DNA from: JAILLW01 sp045629045
GTDB lineage: Bacteria > Bacillota > Clostridia > Lachnospirales > Lachnospiraceae
Assembly: GCA_045629045.1 (NCBI GenBank)
Contig: JAZQQM010000052.1
Span: 1 to 64,000 of the forward strand
Length of the DNA: 64,000 nucleotides
Direction: 5' to 3'
The position numbers were made by a program, and so were the translations under genes. The notes under the pieces are model-generated. The model made no database searches. It saw nothing but the letters and a program-made list of their open reading frames with translations, and was not told where the DNA came from. Of this stretch, positions 50,574 through 59,998 are shown one piece after another (position 1 is the stretch's first letter; every line of letters starts with the position of its first letter).

Positions 50574-51290
50574 CTAAGATTTCCTGAGCCTTTCTATTTC
50601 ATCATCATTTAGACTTCTGTACATACCTTCTTCCAAAGTTGAATCCAAAGTAAGCGGTCCCATAGAAACTCTTCGAAGATACGCAACATTACCGTCAAAT
50701 GCTTCAAACATCCTTTTGACCTGATGATATCTTCCTTCATGAATTATCACCTCATAAAGATATAATCCTGGTCTGTCGGAGTTATCGATACATGTTATTT
50801 TAGCCGGAAGCGTAGGCTTATCATCACCTATATCAATACCGCTTTTAAATACATCAATTTCATTTTCCGTCAGTTTCCTATCCACATAGGCATGATAAGT
50901 TTTGTCCACGTGCTTTTTGGGGGATAAAAGGTTATGGGCCAGTTTCCCGTCATTCGTAATTAGCAAAAGTCCTTCCGTGTCCTTATCAAGTCGTCCTACA
51001 GGGAATAAATCCTTCGTATTTACATCCTTTAAATAATCGATTACCGTCTGTGATAATCCATCTTTGGTTGCACTTACACAGCCTGCGGGTTTATTGAACA
51101 TATAATATCTAAACTTACTGTAGACCACAGGTTCATTATCAAGAAGAACCCTGTCGCTGTTTTCGTCCAAAGTGTATGAAGGATCCTTAACCGGCACGTC
51201 GTTAACGCGCACTCTTCCCTTTTTTAGAATTGATTTGACTTCAGACCTGGTTCCGATACCGGCCGAAGACAAGAATTTATCAAGTCGCAT
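50574..51290 (-). CDS. RsuA-family 16S/23S rRNA pseudouridine synthase
   Basis: A 238-residue enzyme: N-terminal S4 domain (MRLDKFLSSAGIGTRSEVKS), then the catalytic motif PVGRLDKDTEGLLLITNDG with the active Asp. FNKPAGCVSA and YHQVKRMFEAF are typical of RsuA/RluB/E/F. Small size and neutral tail favour RsuA (16S position 516) over RluB. Confidence 0.9.
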   Translation of the reverse strand: MRLDKFLSSAGIGTRSEVKSILKKGRVRVNDVPVKDPSYTLDENSDRVLLDNEPVVYSKFRYYMFNKPAGCVSATKDGLSQTVIDYLKDVNTKDLFPVGRLDKDTEGLLLITNDGKLAHNLLSPKKHVDKTYHAYVDRKLTENEIDVFKSGIDIGDDKPTLPAKITCIDNSDRPGLYLYEVIIHEGRYHQVKRMFEAFDGNVAYLRRVSMGPLTLDSTLEEGMYRSLNDDEIERLRKS

Positions 51291-51374
51291 ATTCTCACAT
51301 CACAATACAATATTTATTACTTTTCATATCGTATCATAAAATATATTTATGGGTAACACATATATTTTGATATA

Positions 51375-51402
51375 TTGAAATAATCCAAATATGTTTTATA
51401 AT
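51375..51402 (+). promoter_or_regulatory. azlCD promoter
   Basis: -35 TTGAAA (51375-51380), 16-nt spacer, -10 TATAAT (51397-51402), 40 nt before the azlC ATG. Confidence 0.65.
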
Positions 51403-51442
51403 TATTAAGGTTTGCAACCCTTTAATAAACGGTGATATTACA

Positions 51443-52198
51443 ATGAATAAAAAGAAAGCATTTCTTTCCGGAATGCGTGACGGTATTCCTATCGGATTAG
51501 GATACTTTGCCGTATCCTTTTCGCTTGGAATAATGGCCAAGAAGGGCGGACTTACACCTCTTTTGGGATTCGTATCAAGTTTCCTTACAAGAGCCTCCGC
51601 CGGTGAATACGGTGTATATTCACTTATTCTGTCCGATGCTACATATGTAGAGATTCTGGTTATTAGTTTAATTACCAATCTAAGATACCTGCTTATGAGC
51701 ACCGCGCTGTCACAAAAGTTTAGCCCGGAAACATCTATTTTCAAAAGAATATTGGTGGGATGCTGCGTAACGGATGAAGTGTTCGGTATTTCCATTGCCT
51801 ACAAAGGTTATCTTGAACCACTATACACCTTTGGTGCATTTGCGGTCTCATCTCCCATGTGGGCCGCAGGTACATCATGCGGCATCATTGCAGGCTCAAT
51901 ATTACCTGCAAGAGCTGTTTCGGCTCTTAGTGTTGCCCTATACGGAATGTTCCTTGCAATTATTGTTCCTCCTTCAAAAAAGGACAAGGCTGTATTGTGT
52001 TCCGTTATTGCAAGTTTCGCACTGAGTTTCCTATGGACGGATCCCTTCAGATGGATTAAAGACAATGCAACAGGAATTGTTGCATGGATTATGAATGTAA
52101 GTGCCGGAACGAGAACAATTATTCTTACAATAATAATTGCGGCAGTTGTTGCAATTATCCGCCCCGTTCCCGTAGTTCCCGAAGAATTGGATGATTAG
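51443..52198 (+). CDS. azlC: Branched-chain amino acid exporter, large subunit (AzlC)
   Basis: A 251-residue membrane protein with about seven helices. GIPIGLGYFAVSFSLGIMAK and VTNLRYLLMS-like ITNLRYLLMSTAL, with TDEVFGI, are hallmarks of AzlC/YgaZ. With AzlD it exports branched-chain amino acids or analogues. Confidence 0.93.
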   Translation: MNKKKAFLSGMRDGIPIGLGYFAVSFSLGIMAKKGGLTPLLGFVSSFLTRASAGEYGVYSLILSDATYVEILVISLITNLRYLLMSTALSQKFSPETSIFKRILVGCCVTDEVFGISIAYKGYLEPLYTFGAFAVSSPMWAAGTSCGIIAGSILPARAVSALSVALYGMFLAIIVPPSKKDKAVLCSVIASFALSFLWTDPFRWIKDNATGIVAWIMNVSAGTRTIILTIIIAAVVAIIRPVPVVPEELDD

Positions 52199-52200
52199 TT

Positions 52201-52509
52201 ATGACTACACACTCTGTTATAATCTATATATTGATTATGGTATTGACCACCAACTTAATAAGAGTACTTCCACTTACATTAATTCGTAAGCAGATTAAGA
52301 ATCAGTTTATCCAGAGTTTCTTATATTACGTACCCTATGTAACCCTGGCGGTTATGACATTCCCCGCAATCATAGAAGCTACAGGTTCTCCCTTAGCAGG
52401 AGCGCTTGCCCTGATTCTGGGCATAGCTGCCGCATGGTTGGGATTGGGATTATTCCCTGTTTCGGTAATCTGCTGTGTTACCGTGTTTATCCTGGAATTA
52501 TTTATATAA
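52201..52509 (+). CDS. azlD: Branched-chain amino acid exporter, small subunit (AzlD)
   Basis: A 102-residue protein with three or four helices; LIRVLPLTLIRK near the N-terminus and YVPYVTLAVMTFPAI are typical of AzlD/YgaH. Two bases after azlC; the pair acts as one transporter. Confidence 0.92.
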   Translation: MTTHSVIIYILIMVLTTNLIRVLPLTLIRKQIKNQFIQSFLYYVPYVTLAVMTFPAIIEATGSPLAGALALILGIAAAWLGLGLFPVSVICCVTVFILELFI

Positions 52510-52510
52510 A

Positions 52511-54124
52511 TTATTTCATATAGACTATACTGCGTGCAGGCAATGTTATTTTGCCTGCATTTATTTTTACTTCCGAATTATCTACAGTAAGATATCCCAC
52601 TATTTTCTTATCATCAAGACCCAGTTGCGCGATGTCGGCAACATACTCCTCTTCGGCAGAATTGTTATAAATAACAGTAATCGTACTATTGTTATATTCT
52701 TTTGATATTACGGCATGTTTTCCTTCTGTTCCCTGCTCATTTACCGTAATTGTTCCCCGGGCAATTTCAGGATTCTGGTTTCTTATAAGCAATGCTTTTT
52801 TATAATAGTTCAGAATCGAATTATCATCCTTTAACTGCTCTTTAACGCCGTCAAATTTCTGAACCACATCCCTGTCGGCATCAATAGGGCCAAGACAGTT
52901 TCCATCATTAGCTTCCATATACGAATCATTATCCCACTTCATGGGAAGACGCTTACTTTCGTCTTTGCTGCCCTTAGACTTAAGACCGATTTCTTCACCG
53001 TAATATACGAAAGGGCTTCCCGACATGCTCATAAGCAGTCCTCCCGCGTACTTAATTGCATCCTCATCTTCCATCAAAGCGTTTGATACTCTTGTCATAT
53101 CATGATTGGTAATAAAGGGTGCATCAATATAATTCTCGTTTTGGGCTTTAAATTCCTCTTCATAGGACTTCATCGCTTTAACAAAGGAAGATACATTTCC
53201 TTTGCCCGAAGCAGATTTTACAATTTTGCCCTCGGCTGCTGCTGCATCGAAATTAAAAAATGAGTCCGTCTTACTTCCGTAATACTCCGCAATGACAGAT
53301 TCAGATGTCCATGCCTCCGATACCATATAAAAATCAGGATTAATATTCTTGCAATATGAATAAAGCCAGTTTAAAACCTCGGTATTATACGGAGTATTGT
53401 TTTCGTCAAAGTGAGTAACCGCATCCATTCTAAAGCCGTCAACGCCAATATCTTTTACCCAGAATGAAGCAATATCTTCAAACTCTTTTCTTAATGCTTC
53501 ACTGTCAAAATTAAGGTCCGGCATTTCAGACCAGAATACTCCCTCATAATAATACGGTGTACCCTCAACAGGATAATAATCCCCTGTAAGCTGTTCCTCG
53601 GAGAAATGATAGTATCCCACATAAGGGCATTCCGCAATCATTTCCTCCATGGTCATATCAGAGTTTTTCGGAAGGTTTCTTAAATACTCGCAGGCATCCG
53701 TAAACCATTTATTCTTGGATGAAGAATGATTAATCGCAAAATCAATTATGACGCGAATGTCATTTTCATGTGCATCAACAACAAGTTTTCTCATATCATC
53801 CATAGTACCGTATTCCGGATCAATCTTAAGGTAATCCGTAACATCGTACTTGTGATATGTGGGAGAATCCATTATCGGCATCAGCCATATTCCGTTAAAT
53901 CCCATATCCTTTATATATGGAATTTTAGCGTCCACGCCTCTTAAATCTCCTATTCCGTCATCGTTTGAATCGTAAAAAGAATATACGAATATCTCGTAAT
54001 AATTACGATAATTATCCTCGATAACATCAAGTTTGGGACTCGGTTTGCATCCTGAAAGTCCCATTATCATAATTCCCGCTAAGGCAACCGACAGTATTCT
54101 TTTTATTGTTGATGATAATTTCAT
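52511..54124 (-). CDS. Extracellular GH13 alpha-glucan hydrolase, lipoprotein
   Basis: A 537-residue lipoprotein (lipobox LSGC, C26) with a GH13 TIM barrel. Region I DFAINH, nucleophile D234 (GVDGFRMDAVTHF), acid-base E270 (MVSEAW), and D342 of region IV (FITNHDMTR) are all present. Oligo-1,6-glucosidase/alpha-amylase type; GDIG... and an N-linked DGIGDLRGV calcium loop near 56-64. It likely trims maltodextrins for the adjacent MalEFG-type importer. AAAGGA precedes the ATG. Confidence 0.92.
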   Translation of the reverse strand: MKLSSTIKRILSVALAGIMIMGLSGCKPSPKLDVIEDNYRNYYEIFVYSFYDSNDDGIGDLRGVDAKIPYIKDMGFNGIWLMPIMDSPTYHKYDVTDYLKIDPEYGTMDDMRKLVVDAHENDIRVIIDFAINHSSSKNKWFTDACEYLRNLPKNSDMTMEEMIAECPYVGYYHFSEEQLTGDYYPVEGTPYYYEGVFWSEMPDLNFDSEALRKEFEDIASFWVKDIGVDGFRMDAVTHFDENNTPYNTEVLNWLYSYCKNINPDFYMVSEAWTSESVIAEYYGSKTDSFFNFDAAAAEGKIVKSASGKGNVSSFVKAMKSYEEEFKAQNENYIDAPFITNHDMTRVSNALMEDEDAIKYAGGLLMSMSGSPFVYYGEEIGLKSKGSKDESKRLPMKWDNDSYMEANDGNCLGPIDADRDVVQKFDGVKEQLKDDNSILNYYKKALLIRNQNPEIARGTITVNEQGTEGKHAVISKEYNNSTITVIYNNSAEEEYVADIAQLGLDDKKIVGYLTVDNSEVKINAGKITLPARSIVYMK

Positions 54125-54146
54125 AACAAATCCTTTACCTAATAAA

Positions 54147-54170
54147 GGGCGGTAGAAAATCCTACCGCCC
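54147..54170 (-). terminator. Terminator after the malG-like gene
   Basis: Perfect 9-bp stem GGGCGGTAG/CTACCGCCC, followed on the minus strand by TTTATT. It reduces read-through into the GH13 gene. Confidence 0.8.
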
Positions 54171-54178
54171 TGATATAA

Positions 54179-55030
54179 CTAACCTTTAACAGCACCGCCT
54201 GTAACACCTTCAACGTAATATTTCTGAAGGCACATGAACAATATGGTAACGGGAACGGCAATCAATATACCGCCTGCACAGAATCTTGTGAAGTATCCCT
54301 GATAGTCGTTGGTCCATACCCATCTTTGTAATGCAACGGCTACGTTATAGCTGTCCGAATGACCGAATGCCACATATGAAGCAAATACATAATCACACCA
54401 TGGTGCCATAAAAGCTACCAGCGCCGTGTAAATAATAATCGGCTTTGACATGGGCATAATCATTGTAATAAATACTCTCATTCTTGATGCGCCGTCTATT
54501 CTTGCCGCATCATCAAGAGATTTGGGAATTGTATCAAAGTATCCCTTACATACGTAATATCCCATTCCGGCACTTGCCACGGAAATAAGAATAAGTCCCG
54601 GTATTGCACCTTCCTGAGTAAGTCCCATATTCTTAAGAAGGAAGTACAGACAAATCATTGTTAAGAATCCGGGGAACATTCCAAGTACCAGCCAGAATCT
54701 CATAAGTAATGCTCTTAATCTGAATCTTGTTCTTGATAAAGTATAACTTACGGCAAGAATCATCAATGTATTACCCAACGCCACAAAAAGCGCAATGATT
54801 AATGTGTTTTCATACCATGCAAGGAACTTGTTTTCAGGATCAAAGAGGAATTTATAATTATCAAGTGAAAAGGCCTTGGGCACTAAATACTCAACCATAC
54901 CACCGTTCTCTGTTGCATAGGATCTGAAACTTTGAAGGAACAGTCCGGCAAAGGGAGCAAGCCATATAATGCTGATAAGTACAAGAACAACATATGTAAT
55001 AATATCGCCTATTTTTCTTTTCGTTTTCAT
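54179..55030 (-). CDS. Maltodextrin-type ABC transporter permease (MalG-like)
   Basis: A 283-residue permease with six helices. The EAA motif reads KSLDDAARIDGASRMRVFITMIMPMSKP. CUT1-family carbohydrate importer. It abuts the MalF-like gene by 1-nt overlap. Confidence 0.93.
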   Translation of the reverse strand: MKTKRKIGDIITYVVLVLISIIWLAPFAGLFLQSFRSYATENGGMVEYLVPKAFSLDNYKFLFDPENKFLAWYENTLIIALFVALGNTLMILAVSYTLSRTRFRLRALLMRFWLVLGMFPGFLTMICLYFLLKNMGLTQEGAIPGLILISVASAGMGYYVCKGYFDTIPKSLDDAARIDGASRMRVFITMIMPMSKPIIIYTALVAFMAPWCDYVFASYVAFGHSDSYNVAVALQRWVWTNDYQGYFTRFCAGGILIAVPVTILFMCLQKYYVEGVTGGAVKG

Positions 55031-56433
55031 TATTGGAAGCCCTCCTCATCTTTGACTGACGGTAATAATCCGTAAACAACCAGTGATACCGCAGCAGTTA
55101 CAATGAATACCATGATTCCGATTACGGCTGCCATCTTATAATCAGAGTCGTTAACCGTCATCTTATAAAGCCAGGTTACCAGCAAATCGGTATATCCCGC
55201 CTTTCCGGCAAGTACCTGTGACTGGGGTTTACCCTGTGTAAGAAGGAAAATAACGTTAAAGTTATTAAGGTTACCGGTATATTGTGTAAGCAGGAAAGGT
55301 CCTGTTACGAAAAGCATATAAGGTAATGTTATTGATTTGAACATCTGGAATTTGTTTGCACCGTCTATCTTTGCAGACTCAAACAAATCTTCCGGAATAT
55401 TCATAAGTAATCCTGTACAGATAAGCATCGAATAAGGAAGACCTATCCAACAGTTAACCAATATAATCGTAAATCTGGCCCAGTTGGGATTCTGCCAGAA
55501 AGGAAGCGGATCGTTAATCCATCCCCAGCTAAGCAGGTAGGAATTAATAAGACCGTCCGATGCAAACAGCTTATAAATATATAAAAGTGAAACAAACTGC
55601 GGAACTGCAATTGTAACAACAAGAATTGTACGCCACAACTTCTTAAATTTAATTCCCTTTCGGTTAATAAGCATTGCTGCTCCCATACCTAAGAAATATG
55701 TTGTAAAGGTAGCAAATAAAGCCCATATAAGGGTCCAGCCCAAAACCGTAAGGAATGTGCTTCCAAATCCCTCTGTCGAGAATGAGAATAAGTTTTTGAA
55801 GTTTTCAAATCCAACCCATGTAAAGAGTTTTGACGGTGCCTGATGATTATAGTCATAATTCGTAAATGCGATACAAATCATGAATACTATAGGCAAAACC
55901 ACAAATGCAAATACGCCTGCCATAGGAATGGCAAGAAGTGTTTTATCGATATTTTTATCGAATAAAGATAAGAAATCTTCCTTTGCCGTGGGTATACGCT
56001 TACCTGCCTTAAGGAGCTGTTCTTCCTTATAATTCTCCTTAATGTTAAGTCTCCACAAATAAACAATAAGCAAGATTATAATTATGCTCAGAAGACTGTA
56101 CAAAAGTATAAGGAAACTGTTATCACCGTATGATTTCGTACCATCCGGATTAAAGCCACTGCCTTTTGTTCCCAGTGTTCCGAAATCTTTAAGATATTTC
56201 ATTCCGAATCCAAAAAGATAAAAGAAGAATCCGCCTTCACACGCCAGGAAACCAAGACCTCTAAGCCATGATCCTCGCATGATTTCTCCGAATCCCATAA
56301 TTAAGAACGAAACTCTGGTTTTCCAGTCGCCTTTTGAAAAGGTAGTTCCTATCTCACGAATATCCTTCACCAATCCTGTAAAAAATGCGGCTATAGGATT
56401 CGGTGCTACCTTTTTCGTTCCCTTTCTGCCCAT
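55030..56433 (-). CDS. Maltodextrin-type ABC transporter permease (MalF-like)
   Basis: A 467-residue permease. Start at 56433 (MGRKGTKKVAPNP) after GGAGG. Unusually long: an extra N-terminal part (about 30-150) with two or three helices and a soluble loop precedes the six-helix core. EAA motif PEDLFESAKIDGANKFQMFKSI. Similar long MalF proteins occur in other Clostridia. Confidence 0.92.
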   Translation of the reverse strand: MGRKGTKKVAPNPIAAFFTGLVKDIREIGTTFSKGDWKTRVSFLIMGFGEIMRGSWLRGLGFLACEGGFFFYLFGFGMKYLKDFGTLGTKGSGFNPDGTKSYGDNSFLILLYSLLSIIIILLIVYLWRLNIKENYKEEQLLKAGKRIPTAKEDFLSLFDKNIDKTLLAIPMAGVFAFVVLPIVFMICIAFTNYDYNHQAPSKLFTWVGFENFKNLFSFSTEGFGSTFLTVLGWTLIWALFATFTTYFLGMGAAMLINRKGIKFKKLWRTILVVTIAVPQFVSLLYIYKLFASDGLINSYLLSWGWINDPLPFWQNPNWARFTIILVNCWIGLPYSMLICTGLLMNIPEDLFESAKIDGANKFQMFKSITLPYMLFVTGPFLLTQYTGNLNNFNVIFLLTQGKPQSQVLAGKAGYTDLLVTWLYKMTVNDSDYKMAAVIGIMVFIVTAAVSLVVYGLLPSVKDEEGFQ

Positions 56434-56487
56434 AATTATAACCTCCACTGCTATCCCTTAAATAGTTTTATCTATTTTTAAAAATAA

Positions 56488-56514
56488 GGGCGGCGGAATC
56501 TAAAACCGCCGCCC
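56488..56514 (-). terminator. Intercistronic attenuator between malE-like and malF-like genes
   Basis: Perfect 9-bp stem GGGCGGCGG/CCGCCGCCC, followed on the minus strand by TTATTTTTA. It would leave more binding protein than permease mRNA. Confidence 0.85.
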
Positions 56515-56542
56515 CTTTTAAATCATATTCGTATCAAATTGA

Positions 56543-57865
56543 TTACTGAACGTAAGAGAACATCTTCTCCTGGAATGTTGTAAGTGCTGCCTTAACATCT
56601 TCATCTGAAGAAGCTGTTGAAAGAACACCTGTAGAAACAATGTCATCACCTAAAGCTGTTGCATCGCCCCAATAATCTCCGGGGTACTGTCCCTGAGGAA
56701 TTGTGAATGCTAACTGCTCTGCCAAAGCTGAAAGTGCAGGGTCAGACTTAACTGCTTCTGACTGCTGAGCTTCGATGTTTGAAGGGCCCCAACCTACTGC
56801 TTCGTATCTTGCCTGCTGAATTTCAGCTGATGTTAAGTACTGTGCAAGAGCGTTACATACTGCAAGCTTTCCTGCATCTTCCTGAGGCTTAACACCTAAG
56901 AGCTTAAATCCGCCAAATCCTGACATCTGGTATGTCTTACCGTCACTGCCTTCGAATGAAGGAAGCTTAGCACAAGCATAGTTATCACCGAATGTAGCCT
57001 GAGCACTTGCAGAATCCCATGTACCGTCAACGATAGCACCGATGTTAACACCGTTATCGATAGAAGAACCGTTCTGGAATGACTTAGATGAAGCTAACTC
57101 AATCATTTCCTTAAGAGCAACTACACCTGCATCAGAATCATAGTTTACATTAGCGCCTGTGAAGTTACCGTCTGAATCTGTATCAAATGTTAATTCACAA
57201 CCTGTTGCAAAGAAGAATGCTGTCTGGTACCAACCTGAGTTGATTTCCATGTAGAAGTTCTTACCTGCTGCTTCACAATCTGCTACTACCTTCTCTAAAG
57301 AAGTAGGATCTGTAACAACTGACTTATCATAATATAAGAAGTAACCATTATCAGATGTTAAAGGATAAGCGTAGATTGTATCACCAACTGTAGCTGCGCC
57401 AACTGCACCTGCATCGTTATTTGTTGAAACGAATGTTGCGTTGTCGCCCATAACAGGTGATAAAGCACCTGCAGAAACAAGTCTTGCAATCTGATCCTGT
57501 GCGAAGTTGTAAAGGTCAGCACCACCGATTACGTCTGTAATCATGTTACCTGCTGCATCGCCTTCACCTACAGGCTCAACTGTAAATGTGTAACCTGACA
57601 TATCAGGGTTAGCTGCGAAGAACTCTGTAACCTTCTCTGTTGTGAAATCAACTGTAGCTTCGGGAGCCCAGATCTTGATTTCTCCTGTTCCGTAATCAAC
57701 TGCCTCAGCAGCGGGTGCTTCATCTGCGGGTGCTGCTTCCTCGGTTGTTGCTTCTGTAGCTGTATCTGCTGCAGGAGCTGCGGCTTCTTCTGTCGAACCG
57801 CCACATGCAGTAAGGCCAAGTACCATTGCTGCACTAAGAATTGTTGCTAACAATTTCTTTTTCAT
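56543..57865 (-). CDS. Maltodextrin-binding lipoprotein (MalE-like)
   Basis: A 440-residue solute-binding protein, family 1. Lipobox LTAC after a hydrophobic segment, a 35-residue Ala/Glu/Pro/Thr linker, then a domain with IKIWAPE, FNFAQDQI-like NFAQDQIARLV, and GGFKLLGVKP. No catalytic residues. No transport ATPase gene in the window, so a shared MsmK-type ATPase elsewhere is likely, as is common in Firmicutes. Confidence 0.9.
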   Translation of the reverse strand: MKKKLLATILSAAMVLGLTACGGSTEEAAAPAADTATEATTEEAAPADEAPAAEAVDYGTGEIKIWAPEATVDFTTEKVTEFFAANPDMSGYTFTVEPVGEGDAAGNMITDVIGGADLYNFAQDQIARLVSAGALSPVMGDNATFVSTNNDAGAVGAATVGDTIYAYPLTSDNGYFLYYDKSVVTDPTSLEKVVADCEAAGKNFYMEINSGWYQTAFFFATGCELTFDTDSDGNFTGANVNYDSDAGVVALKEMIELASSKSFQNGSSIDNGVNIGAIVDGTWDSASAQATFGDNYACAKLPSFEGSDGKTYQMSGFGGFKLLGVKPQEDAGKLAVCNALAQYLTSAEIQQARYEAVGWGPSNIEAQQSEAVKSDPALSALAEQLAFTIPQGQYPGDYWGDATALGDDIVSTGVLSTASSDEDVKAALTTFQEKMFSYVQ

Positions 57866-57991
57866 TAGTAAATCCTCCGTTTAATATGTTGTTTTCTACT
57901 CCATCTATAGTAAAGTTTCATAGATTTTAATAATCAATTCATGTAGTTTCGAGTACTACTTAGAATTCGTGAAACGCCTTAGTGGACTAAT

Positions 57992-58005
57992 GGAAAACGT
58001 TTTTC
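57992..58005. promoter_or_regulatory. LacI-type operator A (maltodextrin operon)
   Basis: GGAAAACGTTTTTC, with central CG and AAAACGTTTT symmetry, typical of LacI-family (MalR-like) regulators, 127 nt before the malE-like start. Confidence 0.65.
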
Positions 58006-58075
58006 TTGTCTTTAACTAATATACACAAATCATTTCATTATGTCAAGACTTCTGCGCAACTGCCGACGGCTTTTC

Positions 58076-58091
58076 GCGCAACTGGTTGCGC
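58076..58091. promoter_or_regulatory. Perfect 16-bp palindrome between the LacI-type sites
   Basis: GCGCAAC-TG-GTTGCGC; its left arm GCGCAACTG also occurs at 58,055-58,063. Could bind a second regulator. Confidence 0.5.
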
Positions 58092-58127
58092 ATATTGATT
58101 TTTGTGGATTTGTTTGGAAAATTTTCG

Positions 58128-58139
58128 GAAAACGTTTTC
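58128..58139. promoter_or_regulatory. LacI-type operator B (maltodextrin operon)
   Basis: GAAAACGTTTTC, a perfect 12-bp palindrome, 136 bp upstream of operator A. Pair spacing of about 13 helical turns allows looping. Confidence 0.7.
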
Positions 58140-58244
58140 TATGAATAAAAAATTTTTTTATTTTTTTTTGTTCTTTTATTCTTTTTAATTCTTTTCATAT
58201 GTTTTTACGCATTCAGATTTATTTTTCTCTTTTTTCTCTTTTTC

Positions 58245-58344
58245 TCCGTGATCTTCTGCCCTATCACACCTGATTTACGGATGCAGAGCCTCATTTCTCC
58301 CTTTTATCCGTAATCTTCTGCCCTATCACACCTGGTTTTACGGA
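58245..58344. repeat. Tandem palindromic repeat upstream of the maltodextrin operon
   Basis: Two units, 58245-58281 and 58307-58344, start-to-start distance 62 bp. Each has TCCGTRA ... TTTACGGA arms around the conserved TCTTCTGCCCTATCACACCT loop. A third, partial unit (TCCGTAAAA) starts at 58,370, keeping the period. No gene fits. The remaining intergenic DNA (57,866-58,551) is AT-rich with T-runs on the plus strand. Confidence 0.75.
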
Positions 58345-58459
58345 TAAAAGGCGGCTTTCCTCTATATTCTCCGTAAAACAGCGTGTTGCCATTATTCGCA
58401 TGCATAATGATTTCTATTGGACGACATAGTAAACAGCCCATCCAACAAGCATCAAAAAA

Positions 58460-58482
58460 AGTCCGGCTCAAAGAGCCGGACT
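58460..58482 (-). terminator. ftsZ terminator
   Basis: Perfect 10-bp stem AGTCCGGCTC/GAGCCGGACT with a 3-nt loop, followed on the minus strand by TTTTTT. Confidence 0.92.
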
Positions 58483-58551
58483 TAAAATATAGAATACAAT
58501 TAATATATACTGCCTAACAATACAAGCTAATATACCAAATAGCCAATCAAT

Positions 58552-59772
58552 TTATTTCTTCTGTAAGAAGTCTGGAATGTTAAGTTTAGTTTCCTTAACG
58601 TTACTCCTTATATCGGAAGGTGATGAAATACTCGTAGGGGTCTGAATTGTAGGTGAAACCCTCGGAATATTTGATGTTGAACGATTCTGAAGTACATTAA
58701 GTTCAGAAGCTACGCCGCTTGGAGCAGCAGGTCTGTTGCCAAAGCTGGGCATTGCAGCGGGACGAACCATATTAGTCTTAAAGAATACGTTCTGAGCCGA
58801 TGTAGCATTGGTAGGAAGCGAATCATCATGAATACCTGTAGCAATAACCGTAACAGTACATGTATCAGGCTCTGTAACATCAAAGTTGGCACCGAAGATA
58901 ATGTTAACGTTATCTCCTGCTACTTCCTTAACCGAATCAGCTGCAATCTGAACATCCCATCCTGAAATATCACCGGTAACATTGATAATAAGATCTGTTG
59001 CGCCGTTAACCGATGTATCAAGCAACGGAGACTCAATAGCCATCTTAGCTGCATCTGAAGCTTTATCTTCACCCTTTCCTTTACCGATACCAACATATGC
59101 AACGCCCTTATCTTTCATAATGGTACGTACATCGGCAAAGTCTAAGTTAATCATTGCATTTTCATTAATCAAATCCGTAATACCCTGTACTGACTGCTGA
59201 AGTACTTCATCAGCCTTCTTAAGAGCATCAGGGAATGTTGTCTTACGGTCAATGATTTCATATATCTTCTCGTTAGGAATAACGATCATTGTGTCAACAC
59301 AGTCCTTGATTTTAGCAATACCTGCATTGGCATTCTTCATTCTTATATTACCTTCAAAAGGGAAAGGCTTAGTTACTACAGCAATTGTAAGAATTCCCAT
59401 ATCTTTGGCAATCTTAGCAACTACGGGAGCTGCACCTGTACCGGTTCCGCCGCCCATACCGCATGTAACGAAAACCATATCTGCACCCTTTAAAGCTGCC
59501 TGGATTTCATCTACATTTTCTTCAGCTGCCTTCTCACCAACCTCAGGTTGCGCACCTGCACCCAAACCTTTGGTAAGCTTCTCGCCAATCTGAATTACCT
59601 TAGGTGCTTTACATCTGCTAAGAGCCTGCTTATCAGCGTTGATACCGATAAATTCAACGTGTTTAACATTCTCATCAACCATTCTATCTATAGCATTGCC
59701 GCCCGCACCGCCTACTCCGGCTACTATTATTCGTGCACCTGCAATGTTATCATCTGTCTTAATCTCAAGCAC
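58552..59772 (-). CDS. ftsZ: Cell division protein FtsZ
   Basis: A 406-residue FtsZ. GTP-binding G-box GGGTGTG (107-113), T7 loop NLDFADVR with catalytic Asp, and GIGKGKGEDKA. A variable Ser/Thr/Pro/Asn tail (about 325-395) ends in the partner-binding motif LNIPDFLQKK. Start is a GTG with GGGAGG. Two promoters precede it. Confidence 0.98.
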   Translation of the reverse strand: MLEIKTDDNIAGARIIVAGVGGAGGNAIDRMVDENVKHVEFIGINADKQALSRCKAPKVIQIGEKLTKGLGAGAQPEVGEKAAEENVDEIQAALKGADMVFVTCGMGGGTGTGAAPVVAKIAKDMGILTIAVVTKPFPFEGNIRMKNANAGIAKIKDCVDTMIVIPNEKIYEIIDRKTTFPDALKKADEVLQQSVQGITDLINENAMINLDFADVRTIMKDKGVAYVGIGKGKGEDKASDAAKMAIESPLLDTSVNGATDLIINVTGDISGWDVQIAADSVKEVAGDNVNIIFGANFDVTEPDTCTVTVIATGIHDDSLPTNATSAQNVFFKTNMVRPAAMPSFGNRPAAPSGVASELNVLQNRSTSNIPRVSPTIQTPTSISSPSDIRSNVKETKLNIPDFLQKK

Positions 59773-59818
59773 GGAAAAGTTCCTCCCTTACATGTTCCTC
59801 AAAATAATCGCATATTCT

Positions 59819-59847
59819 ATAATACGTTTTTTTAGTTCATTTATCAA
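59819..59847 (-). promoter_or_regulatory. ftsZ promoter P2 (proximal)
   Basis: Minus strand: -35 TTGATA (59842-59847), 17-nt spacer, -10 TATTAT (59819-59824). Confidence 0.65.
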
Positions 59848-59944
59848 TAAAAAAATGTGATAACAGACGTTTTTATTTATCCTCTTGTGTCTTGCAAATA
59901 GGCCATGTAATACATGTTGTGGTTTGACCTCGGAAAGCCATAAA

Positions 59945-59973
59945 ATATCACAAGTTTTGTCTGAATCGGTCAA
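59945..59973 (-). promoter_or_regulatory. ftsZ promoter P1 (distal)
   Basis: Minus strand: -35 TTGACC (59968-59973), 17-nt spacer, -10 TGATAT (59945-59950). It lies between ftsQ and ftsZ, so ftsZ can be transcribed apart from the upstream wall genes. Confidence 0.5.
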
Positions 59974-59998
59974 CAAAAATATCATCTGTTTGTCAAAA

